From Isoetes taiwanensis (Eukaryota > Streptophyta > Lycopodiopsida > Isoetales > Isoetaceae), in assembly GCA_021234155.1 (NCBI GenBank), contig JAJEKV010000010.1:15318275-15382274 (forward strand): a stretch of 64,000 bases of DNA. The letters are read 5' to 3'. The translations under genes were made by a program, and so were the position numbers. The notes below the pieces were generated by a model, which saw only the letters and a list, made by a program, of their open reading frames with translations, did no database searches and was not told the DNA's origin. The first letter of the stretch is position 1. Each line of letters begins with the position of its first letter. Shown here piece by piece: positions 22,661 to 35,423 of the stretch.

Positions 22661-24725
22661 GAATAGAATAGAATAGGATTTTTAGCGTCCACGGAGACCA
22701 ATTGGCCTATGGGACCCAAACAAAAAGAGAGCAGCAAGCATATTACTGACAGGATTAAAAAACCCCGCCCCCCAAGGGTTTTCGAGGGAAAAACCTTAGC
22801 GATAATAAGCCCGCCGGCACATCGTACAATTGCATAGATGTTCAATACCGGCCCCGTAGGACACAAACGAGTCCATGCATCCATAACCTCCACGGGTATG
22901 ACCCCAACAAACCCACCGACGCCAGAGTCAATAACGGGATGCAAAGGCTGGCCGTGCACTAGTAATCGAACATATCGCTCACCGGATATGGGCAAATCCG
23001 GGCAGGTGTCGGAGGGCATGACATTCATCCTCAATCGCTCGGTGGCAACACCGGCAAAGCCTTTGCTCGCGGCCAGCGAGCCCAACGCCTGTTTCAATCG
23101 CGGAGGCGATGTGCCCCCGTCTTAATGGAAGCTATAAGCTGCGTTTCTTCATGGGTAGCTGGGTGTACAAGTGCATCGGTGTGGGCCTCTTGTGAGCCTA
23201 GGATTGACTTGTCGCCGATAGTGTGCCGCCTTAACATGCGTCGAGCCTCTGCATCCCACACATGCGAAGGAAAGTAGCATCAAGGTATAGTTTAAGTGCC
23301 AGCGATCTTTCTTTGTCCTCACCGGACGATCTGTTTGCGCACACCCGCGTGAGAACCAGAGCACGCTTTGTCTTTCCAAACAGATTTCAGCGCGTTGGGA
23401 CCCATTGCCGTGGCCAAAGCAAAGGCGGGGAAAGCGTGTATCATCCATAGCGACCACCTTTTGGAAGTAAACGATATGGCGTTCCAATGCAGCCCGTTGA
23501 AGGGGGTAAAAGCCTCGTCTCCCGAGTAGGATCCGGTACTTGAATGTGGACTTCACCCCGGGGCCCGCCAAGAAGGCCTATACGACCGCCGAGGTCATTC
23601 CGGTGTTGAGGGATATCACCGACCCCACACTTCGCCCCATACAAAAGGGGGGCTCAACCAAGGCCCAAACAAATGTGATCGGTGACCCGTGCATACAACT
23701 CGCCTTGTGGCTGTTGTTCTCGCATGGCATATAGTGCTTTCCAACCCGCGGTGACCCGCAACCCCGAGCAGCTTTGATCCCAATGGGTGGTAGTTGAGAA
23801 CTCAATCCCTGGGTACTTGTAGGTCGGAGCCACCTCTACCTCTTGCCCCGGTAAGTGAATGTGGAAGCCTTTGGCGGCCGGGATGATGCAACTAGCGCCA
23901 CCCTAGTTTTGGCCAAGTTAACTTCGCATGCCGCTGAATTGGCAAAAGTGTCAAGAGCATCCAGTGGCGTTGCATGTCCTCCGGAGTATAGGCCATGAGG
24001 TTGACATCGCCGGCATATATGAGTTGCGGGATTGTGTGATGCATGATATGTGCGCGCGCACCCCCATGCTCGAGAGCCAATCTTCCAACCCGATCAAATG
24101 CGGGCCAAAGAGTGTGGGGGGAGGGGGCAACCCCGACGCACTCCAATGCTACCTTGGTCACCGGGTTGCTGCTGATGTGATCGGCCTGAGCATGCCTCAT
24201 ACAGCCTATATCGTGATTCCCGCAAGTCGTGGGGTCCCCGGTGCCGCTTCCCATAGCTTATTATGGGTAATGCTGTGGTCGAATGCCTTTGCAAAATCCA
24301 CTAAACAACGAAGCACGAGGTCTCGGCCGGGCGATTCCGCTATCTTCAATCAATGTGCAGAGTGAAGATATGATCAATGGTGGAATGTTCGGGCGAAAAG
24401 CCTGCCTGTGTAAGAGAGCTTCGCACCTCCGTTTTCCCGCCCATATTGTCATTTGCTCAAGGATGCCAGCCAACAGTTTTGCAAAGAGAGAGCTGACCAT
24501 AATAGTACGGTAGTTGGCCGGACATTGAGGGTCCCCTGCCTTGTATATGGGCACTACTCTACTAGTGGTCCATTGCATAGGGAAGCCTTCTCGCAATGCT
24601 TTATTGAACAATGCCGTGAGAACAGGCACCAGTGGAGGCCCAGCCCATTTCAGAAGCTCTGCCTGCATGCCATCTAAATCTGCTGCCTTCCCATTAGCTA
24701 GGCGCTGTAGGCCCATGATGACATC
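22661..24725 (-). mobile_element. Old LINE, 3' part (reverse transcriptase and tail)
   Basis: Minus strand: RT opens with MGLQRLANGKAADLDGMQAE and LLKWAG, then MQWTTSRVVPIYKAGDP and CPANYRTI. The catalytic box reads LIYAGDVNLM, with Gly replacing the first Asp of YADD. C-terminal pieces occur in several frames. The 3' UTR reads GGTCTCCGTGGACGCTAAAA and ends in a (CTATT)n tail at 22661-22677. Several frameshifts make it a dead copy. The 5' part of the same LINE continues at 35424, on the far side of the nested LTR element. Confidence 0.85.
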
Positions 24726-27068
24726 TGCTGCCATGCTATGGCAGCATGTAAGAGCCAAGCATGTATTAGCACTAATCCTATCAGTTTGGTTCAATTTGCA
24801 AGATATTAGGAGAATGCTTCACTAGCATACACTCAAGTTTGAAGAACAAAGGAAGGACAATTGACTCAAGTCACTCAAGAGATACAAAAAGGTCAAACAA
24901 GCATGGGAAGTGTAGAGAAGAAGAGAAAAAAGATCCCTTGAAGAGCATTCCATGGTATGTGATCATTTATGAGCTTGGCATCTTTGGCATTTTTTGATTT
25001 CCATCCTCATCCACTCCACCATCCCAAATAGCATTGAACCTTGGCTCCTTCCTCATACACCTCCCAAAGTCAAACTTGACCTTGAAAGTTCTTTCTAGTC
25101 AAAATACACCTTCATAAAACAACCACTTGCTTCATCATCCACTAGTTCAAGAGAGACTTGACATAGTCACAACTTTGCTTATGGAGTCAACATTCCATGC
25201 AACTTGAGCAAAATGTAGAGAGGCTTGCAAAATCCCTAAGGGAAATGCTCAAAATTCAAATATGCCTCAAAGATGCCTCAAAGATGCTCCACAAAATTTT
25301 TGGCTTCCTAATGAGCACTAGATGTGCCAAGTCCCTCTACACCATACTACACACATCACACCCATCATCATTTTATCCTTTTTCATCTCAAACTCTCATT
25401 CAAATCAAAATTCATTCCAAAATATCATTGTTGCCACATCACTTTTGACACCTCATCATTCACACACATCATCTCCACATCATTCTAAAAATTTTGACTA
25501 GAGAGAATTTTCAAATTCAAGTGGGCTGACACGTCATCATTCCCATTGGCCATATCATACTACCTAGCCATGCCATCTTTTTCAAATGCCACTCCATCCA
25601 CTCCCCAAATTTTCTTTCCAAATTCCAAAGAGCTCTATGGTGAAAAAAGACCCCAGAATATTATAGGGCACAAAAAAAGATTCCCCTAGAAAAAAAGAAT
25701 TTTGAGAAAAGGCCTTATTCTAGGCATGATATATGTTTTCTAGGGAATCGTGCCATAGGGTGTAAAGGGTGCAAAATTTTCCTATCTACCCCCCCCCTAA
25801 TTTCTCTTCCAAGCCAATTCCCCGCGCGTGGAGCATCCGGGTGGGCTGGTGGAGGTACCTAGAATCCCACGTGGACATTTGACGCATAATAATCGAAATA
25901 ATGGATTTTTTAGCCCTTATATACCTTGTCTCCCAAATTCGATCGGGGCATTGGGATATTGAGCTTTGAACTACCAAAAACCTAAATCGAAAACGCCAAG
26001 ATCTGTTCAATCGGCCAAACAAACCATTAAATCACTACCTAAACCGGCCGAATCATCATGTTTAATGCCATGAATGCTTAGTGCGAGCTAGAAGACGTAA
26101 GATTGAGGGAAATAATTGAGATCTCAACAAATGTAACATTCTACAAAAGGGGATTTTCTCGCATGTAAGATTTTCGAGGGCTTGAAGGCAAAGAAGAAAG
26201 ATTTGGCTTGAAGAAGGACCGGCTTGATAATCTTGAGCTTGTTTCTGACCTCCTATGTTTACCTTTGATCTCGATTGTTGACTCAATACTCCGGATTTTA
26301 TATGTGTACCTATTTAATCCTCGCGTGCCCAAGACTCCGAGCTTGGGATATTACATTGTATCTTCGAAAGTGGTCGATTAAATTGAAAATCCGACCTTTG
26401 TAGCAATTTGCTTGAGTTGCATTGTGATCTTTTTCCAAAAAGAGAAAATTGTTATTGGTTGAGTGTCCGATTTCGCACAAATTGTTAGTTGCGTCTTTCC
26501 CCGCCTAAGTTGCAAATCTGTAAAGCCAGGCAATGCTAAATACACGCACAGTTCACCTATAGTAAACATTCTTTCTCGAGTTTATTCTCTTCTCATACTC
26601 TTAGGCGGAAAACTATCAAAAGAAAAAATTAGGTCCCATCTGGTGAAAGGAGAAAGTTGGCCCTTGGTGTGCAGACAAATCTGAGAAAGATAGAGCTGGT
26701 AGCCCCAGAAAATTCACCACCAATGTCGAGTTTCAAATTTCAGCTCTCGGTTAGGGATATTGACCAAAAATTGACTGGGTCAGTGATCTGATTTCGTCCT
26801 ACCTAGCCTACCCTGACCTTGTTGAGTTTTTGCAGTTAGATTGTGTCAAGCATTGAGCACCTAGTAGAAAGATATCCAGGCCCATAGCTTCATAGATCAC
26901 ATCCTGCAGCTTATTTTGTGAGGCAGACTTTTTTATCTTCAGGGAAACTCACTCTTAGTGAACTCTTGTGCATTTTTCTGGAATCTTTGCACTCAGAGTG
27001 GTTGCCTTAAGCAACCTGGAGGTTCTAAACCACTGAGGTTGAAGGTTTTGCCAGGAACACCTTCAACA
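24726..27068 (+). repeat. 5' LTR
   Basis: TG...CA termini. A TATA-like TTATATACC lies near 25916. Differences from the 3' LTR are rare in the first 900 bp (four transitions seen) and in the last 550 bp, but dense between about 25640 and 26520. Confidence 0.93.
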
Positions 27069-27071
27069 TTT

Positions 27072-27090
27072 TGGAGGTTCTACCGAGATC
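27072..27090 (+). promoter_or_regulatory. Probable primer-binding site
   Basis: TGGAGGTTCTACCGAGATC starts three bases after the LTR. Its complement would end in CCA, as a tRNA 3' end does. I cannot name the tRNA. Confidence 0.5.
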
Positions 27091-27278
27091 ATCTTCCCCG
27101 AACGGACTCATGGCACCAAGAAGAGTTAATGAGACATCCGAGCCCTACTTGAGACACGGGATAATCATGAAGCTACCGCTACACCCATCGTCACCATACA
27201 AGCGCATCGCAGGCATGCCTTATCAATACTTTGAGTTAAATGTGCCTACTCCGGTCCCCATTTTTTTGATCCGAGCAT

Positions 27279-27950
27279 GAATGCCAACAATTTCCTCAAG
27301 ACTTTTGAAGAATACTATCAAGAATATGGTCAAAAAAAGGTCGTAAGTTTTCTCGAGTTTAAGAAGTGTTTTAAGAATGATGAGGTAAGGGCTTGGCTAG
27401 AATATGTTATAGGTTTAGGCACCAATTCTTGGGAAGAACGGTAAAAAGTTTCTAGCAAGGTCCGGAAGAGTCTTGGACCCCAAGATTTAATATTTGAGTT
27501 GCAAACTTTTAAAGATCAAGCATGGTGAAAGTGTACAAAGAAGATGTTGAAAGATTCAACCACTATCCGGTCAAATGCCAAATCAATCATGTTCCTAACC
27601 ATACATTGCATCTAGTGGCTTCTTTTATCGAGGGATTGAGCAGTGAGTAACAAGAATACACGTAAAGCTTTTGAAGATTCAAAACAGGGAGGGGTTTGAT
27701 ACAATACACAAGGCTTTCACCAAAGCCACCGAAATTGCTGATATGATATCATACTTACCGGATGACATACACTCACCAAGTGATCCTTTTTTTCCAGATT
27801 ATGAGCAGGAGTGTATGGGATCAACACTGCACTGTCTATGCTATCCAAAAGGAAAAGAAAAAGGTCAAGGTGGAAGATGATGAGGCTCCGGCAGCAGATG
27901 TAAGAGCAGAGATCACCAAGGTATCTCGAGGTAATTGGTTGAGGTAACTA
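27279..27950 (+). pseudogene. gag-like remnant of the nested LTR element
   Basis: Pieces in changing frames: NNFLKTFEEYYQEYG and FLEFKKCFKNDEVRAWLEYV, then VERFNHYPVKCQINH with FIEGLSS, then AFTKATEIADMISYLPDD. This matches the helical Gag core region of Ty3/gypsy elements in position and style. Stops near 27442 and 27650 show decay. Confidence 0.6.
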
Positions 27951-28047
27951 AACAACCGCAAGAGTTGAAGAGCTCAAAATATGAAAAGAAAACTTACCCC
28001 CATGTGTGGATTGCTTTAGAGATACTCACTCTTCTCGATTATTGCTG

Positions 28048-28325
28048 GTATAGGCCATGCACTAAGTGTGGAAAAAGAGGTCACTTTGGTAAAGAATGCC
28101 CCGTGGTGTGAATTTTGTAAGGTCAGAGGACATTATGAGGATAGGTGCAAAGTTGTCAAAGAATATTTTGCCGCACAAGAAAAATCTAAAATTGGTGAGC
28201 CAAGTGCATCTATAAGGTTTGTGCAGGAAGTTGAAGAGCAAGAGGAGATTATGGTCCGCCCACACACGAGAAGGATGAATAATGCCAAAGAGAAAGAACG
28301 GCACTTGGGGAAGCCGAGATTTTGA
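28048..28325 (+). pseudogene. Zinc-knuckle part of gag
   Basis: Two CCHC boxes in adjacent frames: CTKCGKRGHFGKEC, then CEFCKVRGHYEDRC (both C-x2-C-x4-H-x4-C), followed by a Lys/Glu-rich stretch. A frameshift lies between them. Nucleocapsid-type RNA binding. Confidence 0.75.
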
Positions 28326-28479
28326 AACATAAAGATGCCGAAAGCAAGCAAGAGTCGTGCCTCTTCCTCCCCTCAAAAATTCGTCAAGAAGGAAAAAGAG
28401 TGTGAGGATTTTGAATATTTATTGAAGAATTCTAAAAATGTGTAGATTTGTCGACCCTACTCAAGATAGCCCCTTCTTA

Positions 28480-28960
28480 CGGAAAAAAAGGTGCTCAATC
28501 TTACTAAGGAAGATGAGTTTGCCCCGACAAACCACATTGATGAGCACATGCTCACTCGTGATGATAATGATCCCGGAGCTTTCACTTGTGTTGCTAAAAT
28601 GGAAGGAAAAGTATTGACCAAAGTTCTCGCTAGATGGAGGATCACCCTTGAACGTGATGCCACACCATGTCATGAGACTATGTGGACTAGAAATAGATAA
28701 GAAGGCTCCAATGATCTTGAAATCTTTCTCTAACTCTAAAATCAATCCAAAGGGGAATAGTTAGCAATGTGCCTATTGATGTTGAAGGAATAATGGTTGC
28801 AGCTAACTTTGTTGTGGTTGCTTTTGAGGGAATAGGGACAAATCAGATATATATGACTTACTTTTGGGCAGAAGGTGGCTTTCTACAAAGAGATGCTAGA
28901 CCTGTGTGGTCAAGAGGAGAATGTACCATCTCAAATGGCAAGAAAAAAAGGTAACATTGT
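28480..28960 (+). pseudogene. Protease-region remnant
   Basis: NVPIDVEGIMVAANFVVVAF and, frame-shifted, the GFLQRDARPVW and GECTISNGKKK stretches resemble the end of a retropepsin domain (..NFVV.. then G..FL..A). The catalytic D-S/T-G is not visible. Confidence 0.4.
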
Positions 28961-29100
28961 ATAATAAGTTAGGAGAGTTTGAAAGCATGAATTTCATTGA
29001 AGAAGAAATGTTAATATCACATCCATGTGGAGAATTTAAACTGGATACAGTAGAGTTGGAGTCTAGCATAGAAATCTCAAAGGAGTTGGCTTCAACCAGG

Positions 29101-29500
29101 TTGAGCAATTTTGCTTATTTATGGTTTGATGGTGGTGTTTCCAAAAGGCTTAATGTGGCATCTTCTGCTGCTATTCTCAAGGATGCTTCCAACAAAGTTC
29201 GGGCTAAAGTAGGAAGAATTTATCCTAATGTCACTTCTAATATGGCTGAATATAAGGCATTGATTGTGTCTTCAAGAGGCAAAAATCTAAACATCGGGGG
29301 AATGTAATCATCTTTGGAGACTCTCAAATTTTGTCTGGGCAAATATCAGGAGAATATCAGGCCAAGAATGAAGACATGTTGCAGCTCAAAAATCAAGCCA
29401 TGCTGGAACTGAAGAATTTTGATACCTGGGAACTCTGCCATGTTCCAAGGGAGCAAAATGGTGAAGCAGACTCGTTGTGCAGAAGTGTGCTACTTGAACA
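29101..29500 (+). pseudogene. Archaeal-type RNase H located before RT
   Basis: YLWFDGGVSKRLNVASSAAI, MAEYKALI, then after a frameshift IFGDSQILSGQISGEYQAKN and HVPREQNGEADSL. The four acidic residues of the RNase H site (D in FDGG, E in AEYKAL, D in GDSQ, D in EAD) can all be located. This second RNase H is typical of the plant Tat branch, usually as an extra domain beside the normal RT-linked RNase H. Here it precedes RT. Inactive because of the frameshift near 29280. Confidence 0.75.
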
Positions 29501-30690
29501 TTTGGCTGAGGGAGCAATTCAAGAGGAGGAACTTGAGAGGAGAGATCTGCAACAGCTATACCCCATCCTGGTAATAAATGCAAGTGAAGACAAACAGGTA
29601 AGGGAAGTCAAGGTCAATAAGAAAGGTCTAGATAGGGTGTTATATGTTGGAGATTTGTTCAGAGAAGAGGATAATGCCTTGGTTACTAAATTTTTTGATG
29701 ATTGGAAGGATATCTTTGCTTGGGATTATGATGAGCTGGTGGGAATTGACAAAAGCGTTTGTGAATTTGAAATTAAGATAAAGGGAGGTATGAAACCTGT
29801 TATACAAAAGCTAAGAAGAATCAATGCTTCTCTATTAGGTCTAATCAAGGAAGAATTATACAAAATGAAAGATGCAGGTGTGATCACTGAAATTGTGAAT
29901 CCTGAGTGGCTATCTTGCATTGTTCCTGTGGAAAAGAAAAACAAGGCCATTAGGATCTGCATAGACTATAGAGATTTAAACAAAGCTCTTGTCAAGGATT
30001 GTTACCCTTTGCCATTTCGGAAGAGGTGTTGCATGTCAGAAAGGGAAAAGAGATATACTCATTCTTAGATGGCTTTTTCGTGTTTTAATCGATAAGCATC
30101 AAAGAAGGTGATCAGCCAAAAACTTCATTCATCACACCTTGGGGAACATTTGCCATGAAAAGAATGCCATTTGGATTGATGAATGCTTCTGCAACATTCC
30201 AAAGAGCCATGGATGCAAATTTTTAAAGAAATGCCACCTAACATTTTTCGTGTGTTCTTGGATGATCTTTGCCCGGGAACTTCTACGGAAAGACATTTTG
30301 ATATGCTAACCATGTTGTTTGACTTGTGTAGAAAGGGAGGAGTGAGTTTGAACCCCCAAGAAGTGTGTTTTTTATCATCAAAAGGAGAATTGCTTGGGCA
30401 TGTAGTATCCACAAAGCAGAATTCAAATATCCGGACAAAGAAGATTGAAGCCATGAGGAAACCGACACCTCCAAAAACCCTCAAAGCAGGGTTAAAAGCT
30501 TCATAGGGATGACCAGCTTCTTGAGAATGTATGTCCCTCATTTTTCCCACACCATAAGCCCAATCTCCAGCCCTCACAAAGGTTGGGAAGTTCTCCAAAA
30601 GTGAAAGCAAACACATCTTAGTAGATTGGGATGAGCAATGCCAAAATTCTTTTGACAAAATCATTGATGCCATTTGCAAATCTATCCCGC
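29501..30690 (+). pseudogene. Ty3/gypsy reverse transcriptase remnant
   Basis: FDDWKDIFAWDYDELVGIDK, KEELYKMKDAGVITEI, IRICIDYRDLNKALVKD and PLPF. Frameshifts follow near 30020-30070, then VFLDDLCPGTS (the catalytic D-D box) and GGVSLNPQEVCFLSSKGELL. The order and spacing fit Ty3/gypsy RT. The gene is broken by several indels. Confidence 0.85.
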
Positions 30691-31235
30691 TAAAACCTCC
30701 CCGATCTAGAGAAGCCCTTCAAAGCTTACATCATTGTGACAAAAAGCAATTGGTCCCGCATCGCTACAAGGGGATCATGTAATTACTTTTTGCAAGCAAG
30801 ATGTGGTCCGATCATCAAATTAGATATCCTGGGTTGGAGAAGAGTGCAAAGCAGCCACGATGTTTTTAATAGAGAGACAAGGACATCTGGCCGCAAAACA
30901 ATCAGGTGCAAGTGTTCATGAGGCAAAATCCTTTTTCACCCTATTTGCAAAAAAAAGCAGACCCAAAGGCTAAAAGCAGGGTGTGGGCTTGTAAGATCCA
31001 AGCTTATGATATTACAGTAAAGGTGGTAAAGTTTATCGAGAATCCCAGCTCCTATCTTCCACTTGTGTTGTTTGAGCATGAAGATCAAGATGGTTTATGT
31101 GTTGATGACAATCTAACAAACTTGATCTCTGTTGATGCAGAAAACATTGATTGGCAATTTGACATCGTAAACTATTTGGAAAGCAATGAGTTACCTAAGA
31201 ACTTGAGTAGCAATCCAAGAAAGAAGATTTAGGGA
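30691..31235 (+). pseudogene. RT-linked RNase H / connection remnant
   Basis: SRVWACKIQAYDITVKVVKF resembles the WA..L..YDI..KP..L.. end of the gypsy RNase H. The active-site residues cannot be placed because the upstream half is scrambled by indels. Confidence 0.45.
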
Positions 31236-31259
31236 CAAGTGCAAGAAGTTCAAAGCTAA

Positions 31260-32423
31260 TTGAAGGGATCCTATGCAAAATTGACAAGGAGGGAGTCTTC
31301 TTTGAGATGTGTGGATAGAGAAGAGGCTAGAATGATAATCGAGGCGTGTCATGAGGGAGTTTGTGGAGGACACTTTGCAGCATAACAACCGCAAAAAGAT
31401 TTTAAGGTCGGGATACTTTTGGCCTACTCTTTAAGGATTGTTATGAATCTATAAAATGCTGCCATAAATGTCGATTTTTGGCAAAAGAACCTTACAACAG
31501 TACCCGCCTTGACCGCCATAATTTCCCCTGGACCTTTCCAAATGTGGGGCTGGATTTTATAGGCCCCATAGACCCACCTTCCACAGCTCAACATCAGTTT
31601 ATATTAGTTGCCACCGATTATTTTACCAAATGGGCAGAGGCAATTCCTTTGAGAGAAGCCAATGCCCAAGCCACTGCAAGGTTTCTACATGAAAATATCT
31701 GTGCCAGATTTGGTATCCCTTTCAAAATTGTTTCTGATAGAGGCAGCCAATTCATCAACAATGCAATTGCATTACTTCTAGCCACCTTGAAAGTTAAACA
31801 CACCAAGAGTTCATCCTATTACCCCTGGAAATGGCCAGCAGAGTCAACCAATAAGACTCTCAAATCAATCTGAAAAAGACCATCGGTGTTTCAAAAAGGA
31901 TTGGCATTTAAAACTTCATGATGCACTTTGGGCATCTGGGAACTACCATCAAAGTGGCTACAAAGCACACCCCTTTCAGCTTGGTGTATGGGATAGAATC
32001 GAAGATTGCCTATAGAGTTAGAGCTTCCATCACTTTCGACCGCCCTATCGATAAATTTGGAAATGGATGATGCTCTAAAAAGATGATTTGTGAGATTGAT
32101 GCAGCTTTGAGGAGCATAGATATGAGGCTGAAAATGCAATTATGAGGAAAAAGGCCAAGGATATTGCAGCCTTCAAAGCAGCACACAAATTACAGGGAGT
32201 CTTGAAAGAAGGAGAGTTAGTGTTAAAGTGGAACAAAGCAAGGGAAGATATGGCAACAAAGTTCGAAAATCTTTGGGAAGGACCATTTGAAGTGATAGGA
32301 ACGGTGGCAAGGATTCATATTGGTGAAGGATGTTGCCGATGGCGAGAATTGATGAACCCTATCAACATTGTGCACCTAAAAAGGTATTGGCAACAACATG
32401 TTGCCCTTACTCTGTTCAACTAA
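31260..32423 (+). pseudogene. Integrase remnant of nested LTR element
   Basis: HHCC zinc region across frames (ACHEGVCGGHFA, then KCCHKC), catalytic core with VGLDFIGPI (first D), IVSDRGSQFINN (second D) and WPAESTNKTLK (E), and a C-terminal part (32142-32423) with KEGELVLKW and KFENLWEGPFEV, the typical GPF/Y-type module. No chromodomain visible. Stops at 31443 and 31871 and later indels. Confidence 0.85.
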
Positions 32424-32589
32424 AATTTCTGTGGTAAGATGTAGCTAGGTACATAGGGTTAAAGCTAGATCAGTTAGGCCTGTCTTAGTAAGTGTAGTTC
32501 TGCTTTAGAGTTGTTATTTGTGTTTTAATGAGTTTATAAGTGTTGCTATGCGATTGTGATCAACCGAGGGAGTGAATTGATACTAATGA

Positions 32590-32922
32590 TCATGGTTCCA
32601 TGCAGGTGCATCCGAGCATGTCTTTTACACATCTCTTCCATTGCACTACATTGATCTTCATCATCCGGAGTTGCCGACATTGCCTCCACACCAGCAACTC
32701 ACTCATACTAACAAGCTTTTCTTCACATACGTGCATTCCTATGTTTATCTCCATCGTCATCCGATCAAGAGTTGACCTCATTGCATCGTAAAGCCATCCC
32801 ACATTGCCAATAAATTTTCCAAGTCTGGCTTTGTCATACCACCATCCTGCAGACTTCTCATAACTAAAGAGATTTATTTTCCATGCGGGTTCATCCGAAA
32901 GTAGCATCATATGCACATTCAT
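32590..32922 (-). other. Antisense open frame between pol and 3' LTR
   Basis: 110 codons with Trp- and Met-rich text (EPAWKINLFSYEKSAGWWYD), opposite to the element's sense strand. Antisense genes at this place are known in some Tat-type plant elements (for example Grande). I see no domain, so it may be a relic or chance. Confidence 0.35.
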
Positions 32923-33075
32923 AATATCGATCTATCACCTTCCAATCCATATGCGGTCATTGAGTTGCCAACCATATTCTCATATTGGCAACCTGGCCGG
33001 AGAACATGTCAAGAGTTATCAAGCGACTAGTCAAAAGGGGCTGGAAGACCAGCCTTCTCTTTTTGTTTGGCATAA

Positions 33076-35418
33076 TGCTGCCATGCTATGGCAGCATGTA
33101 AGAGCCAAGCATGTATTAGCACTAATCCTATCAGTTTGGTTCAATTTGCAAGATATTAGGAGAATGCTTCACTAGCATACACTCAAGTTTGAAGAACAAA
33201 GGAAGGACAATTGACTCAAGTCACTCAAGAGATACAAAAAGGTCAAACAAGCATGGGAAGTGTAGAGAAGAAGAGAAAAAAGATCCCTTGAAGAGCATTC
33301 CATGGTATGTGATCATTTATGAGCTTGGCATCTTTGGCATTTTTTGATTTCCATCCTCATCCACTCCACCATCCCAAATAGCATTGAACCTTGGCTCCTT
33401 CCTCATACACCTCCCAAAGTCAAACTTGACCTTGAAAGTTCTTTCTAGTCAAAATACACCTTCATAAAACAGCCACTTGCTTCATCATCCACTAGTTCAA
33501 GAGAGACTTGACATAGTCACGACTTTGCTTATGGAGTCAACATTCCATGCAACTTGAGCAAAATGTAGAGAGGCTTGCAAAATCCCTAAGGGAAATGCTC
33601 AAAATTCAAATATGCCTCAAAGATGCCTCAAAGATGCTCCACAAAATTTTTGGCTTCCTAATGAGCACTAGATGTGCCAAGTCCCTCTACACCATACTAC
33701 ACACATCACACCCATCACCATTTTATCCTTTTTCATCTCAAACTCTCATTCAAATCAAAATTCATTCCAAAATATCATTGTTGCCACATCACTTTTGACA
33801 CCTCATCATTCACACACATCATCTCCACATCATTCTAAAAATTTTGGCTAGAGAGAATTTTCAAATTCAAGTGGGCTGACACGTCATCATTCCCATTGGC
33901 CATATCATACTACCTAGCCATGCCATCTTTTTCAAATGCCACTCCATCCACTCCCCAAATTTTCTTTCCAAATTCCAAAGAGCTCTATGGTGAAAAAGAC
34001 CCTTAATATTATAGGGCAAAAAAAGATTCCCCTAGAAAAAAGAATTTTGAGAAAAGGCCTTATTCTAGGCATGATATATGTTTTCTAGGGAATCGTGCCA
34101 TAGGGTGTAAAGGGTGCAAAAATTTTCCTATCTACCCCCACCTAATTTCTCTTCCAAGCCAATTCCCCCCACATGGCGTGGAGCATCCAGGGTGTGGGGC
34201 GGTGGAGGTACCGAATCCCACGTGGACACCGCACGCTAATAATCGTAAATAATGGATTTTTAGCCCTTATATACCTTGTCTCCCAAATTCGATCAGGCAC
34301 GTGGGATATTGAGCTTCGAACTACCAAAAACCTAAAACTGAAAACGCCAAGATCCATTCAATCGGCCAAACAAACCATTAAATCACTACCTAAACTGGCC
34401 GAATCATCATGTTTAATGCCATGAATGCTTAGTGCGAGCTAGAAGACAGAAGATTGGAGGGAAATAATTGAGATCTCAACGGAACAGAACATTCTACAAA
34501 AGGGGATTTTCTGCACAGAAGATTTTCGAGGGCTTGAAGGCAAAGAAGAAAGATTTGGCTTGAAGAAGGACCGGCTTGATAATCTTGAGCTTGTTTCTCG
34601 ACCTCCTATGTTTACCTTTGATCCGATTGTTGACTCAATACTCCGGATTTTATATGTGTACCTATTTAATCCTCGTGCCCAAGACTCGAAGCTTGGGATA
34701 TTACATTGTATATCTTCGAAAGGGATCATTAAATTGAAAATCAGACCTTTGTAGCAATTTGCTTGAGTTGCATTGTGATCTTTTTCCAAAAAGAGAAAAT
34801 TGTTATTGGTTGAGTGTCCAGTGCCTGCACAAATTGTTAGTTGCATGCTGTCTGCCTAAGTTGCAAATCTGTAAAGCCAGGCAATGCTAAATACACGCAC
34901 AGTTCACCTATAGTAAACATTCTTTCTCGAGTTTATTCTCTTCTCATACTCTTAGGCGAAAAACTATCAAAAGAAAAAATTAGGTCCCATCTGGTGAAAG
35001 GAGAAAGTTGGCCCTTGGTGTGCAGACAAATCTGAGAAAGATAGAGCTGGTAGCCCCAGAAAATTCACCACCAATGTCGAAGTTTCAAATTTCAGCTCGG
35101 TTAGGGATATTGACCAAAAATTGACTGGGTCAGTGATCTGATTTCGTCCTACCTAGCCTACCCTGACCTTGTTGAGTTTTTGCAGTTAGATTGTGTCAAG
35201 CATTGAGCACCTAGTAGAAAGATATCCAGGCCCATAGCTTCATAGATCACATCCTGCAGCTTATTTTGTGAGGCAGACTTTTTTATCTTCAGGGAAACTC
35301 ACTCTTAGTGAACTCTTGTGCATTTTTCTGGAATCTTTGCACTCAGAGTGGTTGCCTTAAGCAACCTGGAGGTTCTAAACCACTGAGGTTGAAGGTTTTG
35401 CCAGGAACACCTTCAACA
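33076..35418 (+). repeat. 3' LTR
   Basis: Same termini and length as the 5' LTR, followed by the ACATC duplication. No clear polypurine tract directly upstream; the nearest purine run is TCAAAAGGGGCTGGAAGA around 33033. Confidence 0.93.
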
Positions 35419-35423
35419 ACATC

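Larger units (their letters stand above)
24726..35418 (+). mobile_element. Nested Ty3/gypsy LTR retrotransposon, 10.7 kb
   Basis: Direct LTRs of 2343 bp each begin TGCTGCCATGC and end CTTCAACA. The 5-bp sequence ACATC flanks the element on both sides (24721-24725 and 35419-35423), a classic target duplication. It sits inside the reverse-transcriptase region of an older LINE of opposite orientation. The internal part holds decayed gag, zinc knuckles, protease, an archaeal-type RNase H, RT, RNase H and integrase, which suggests the Tat branch. Many stops and frameshifts, while the outer LTR parts are nearly identical. Confidence 0.95.

Noticed and set aside
25197-25448. Repeated 83-codon frame in both LTRs (also 33547-33798)
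   Set aside because: It duplicates because the LTRs are duplicated. Composition is low-complexity and no domain is seen.
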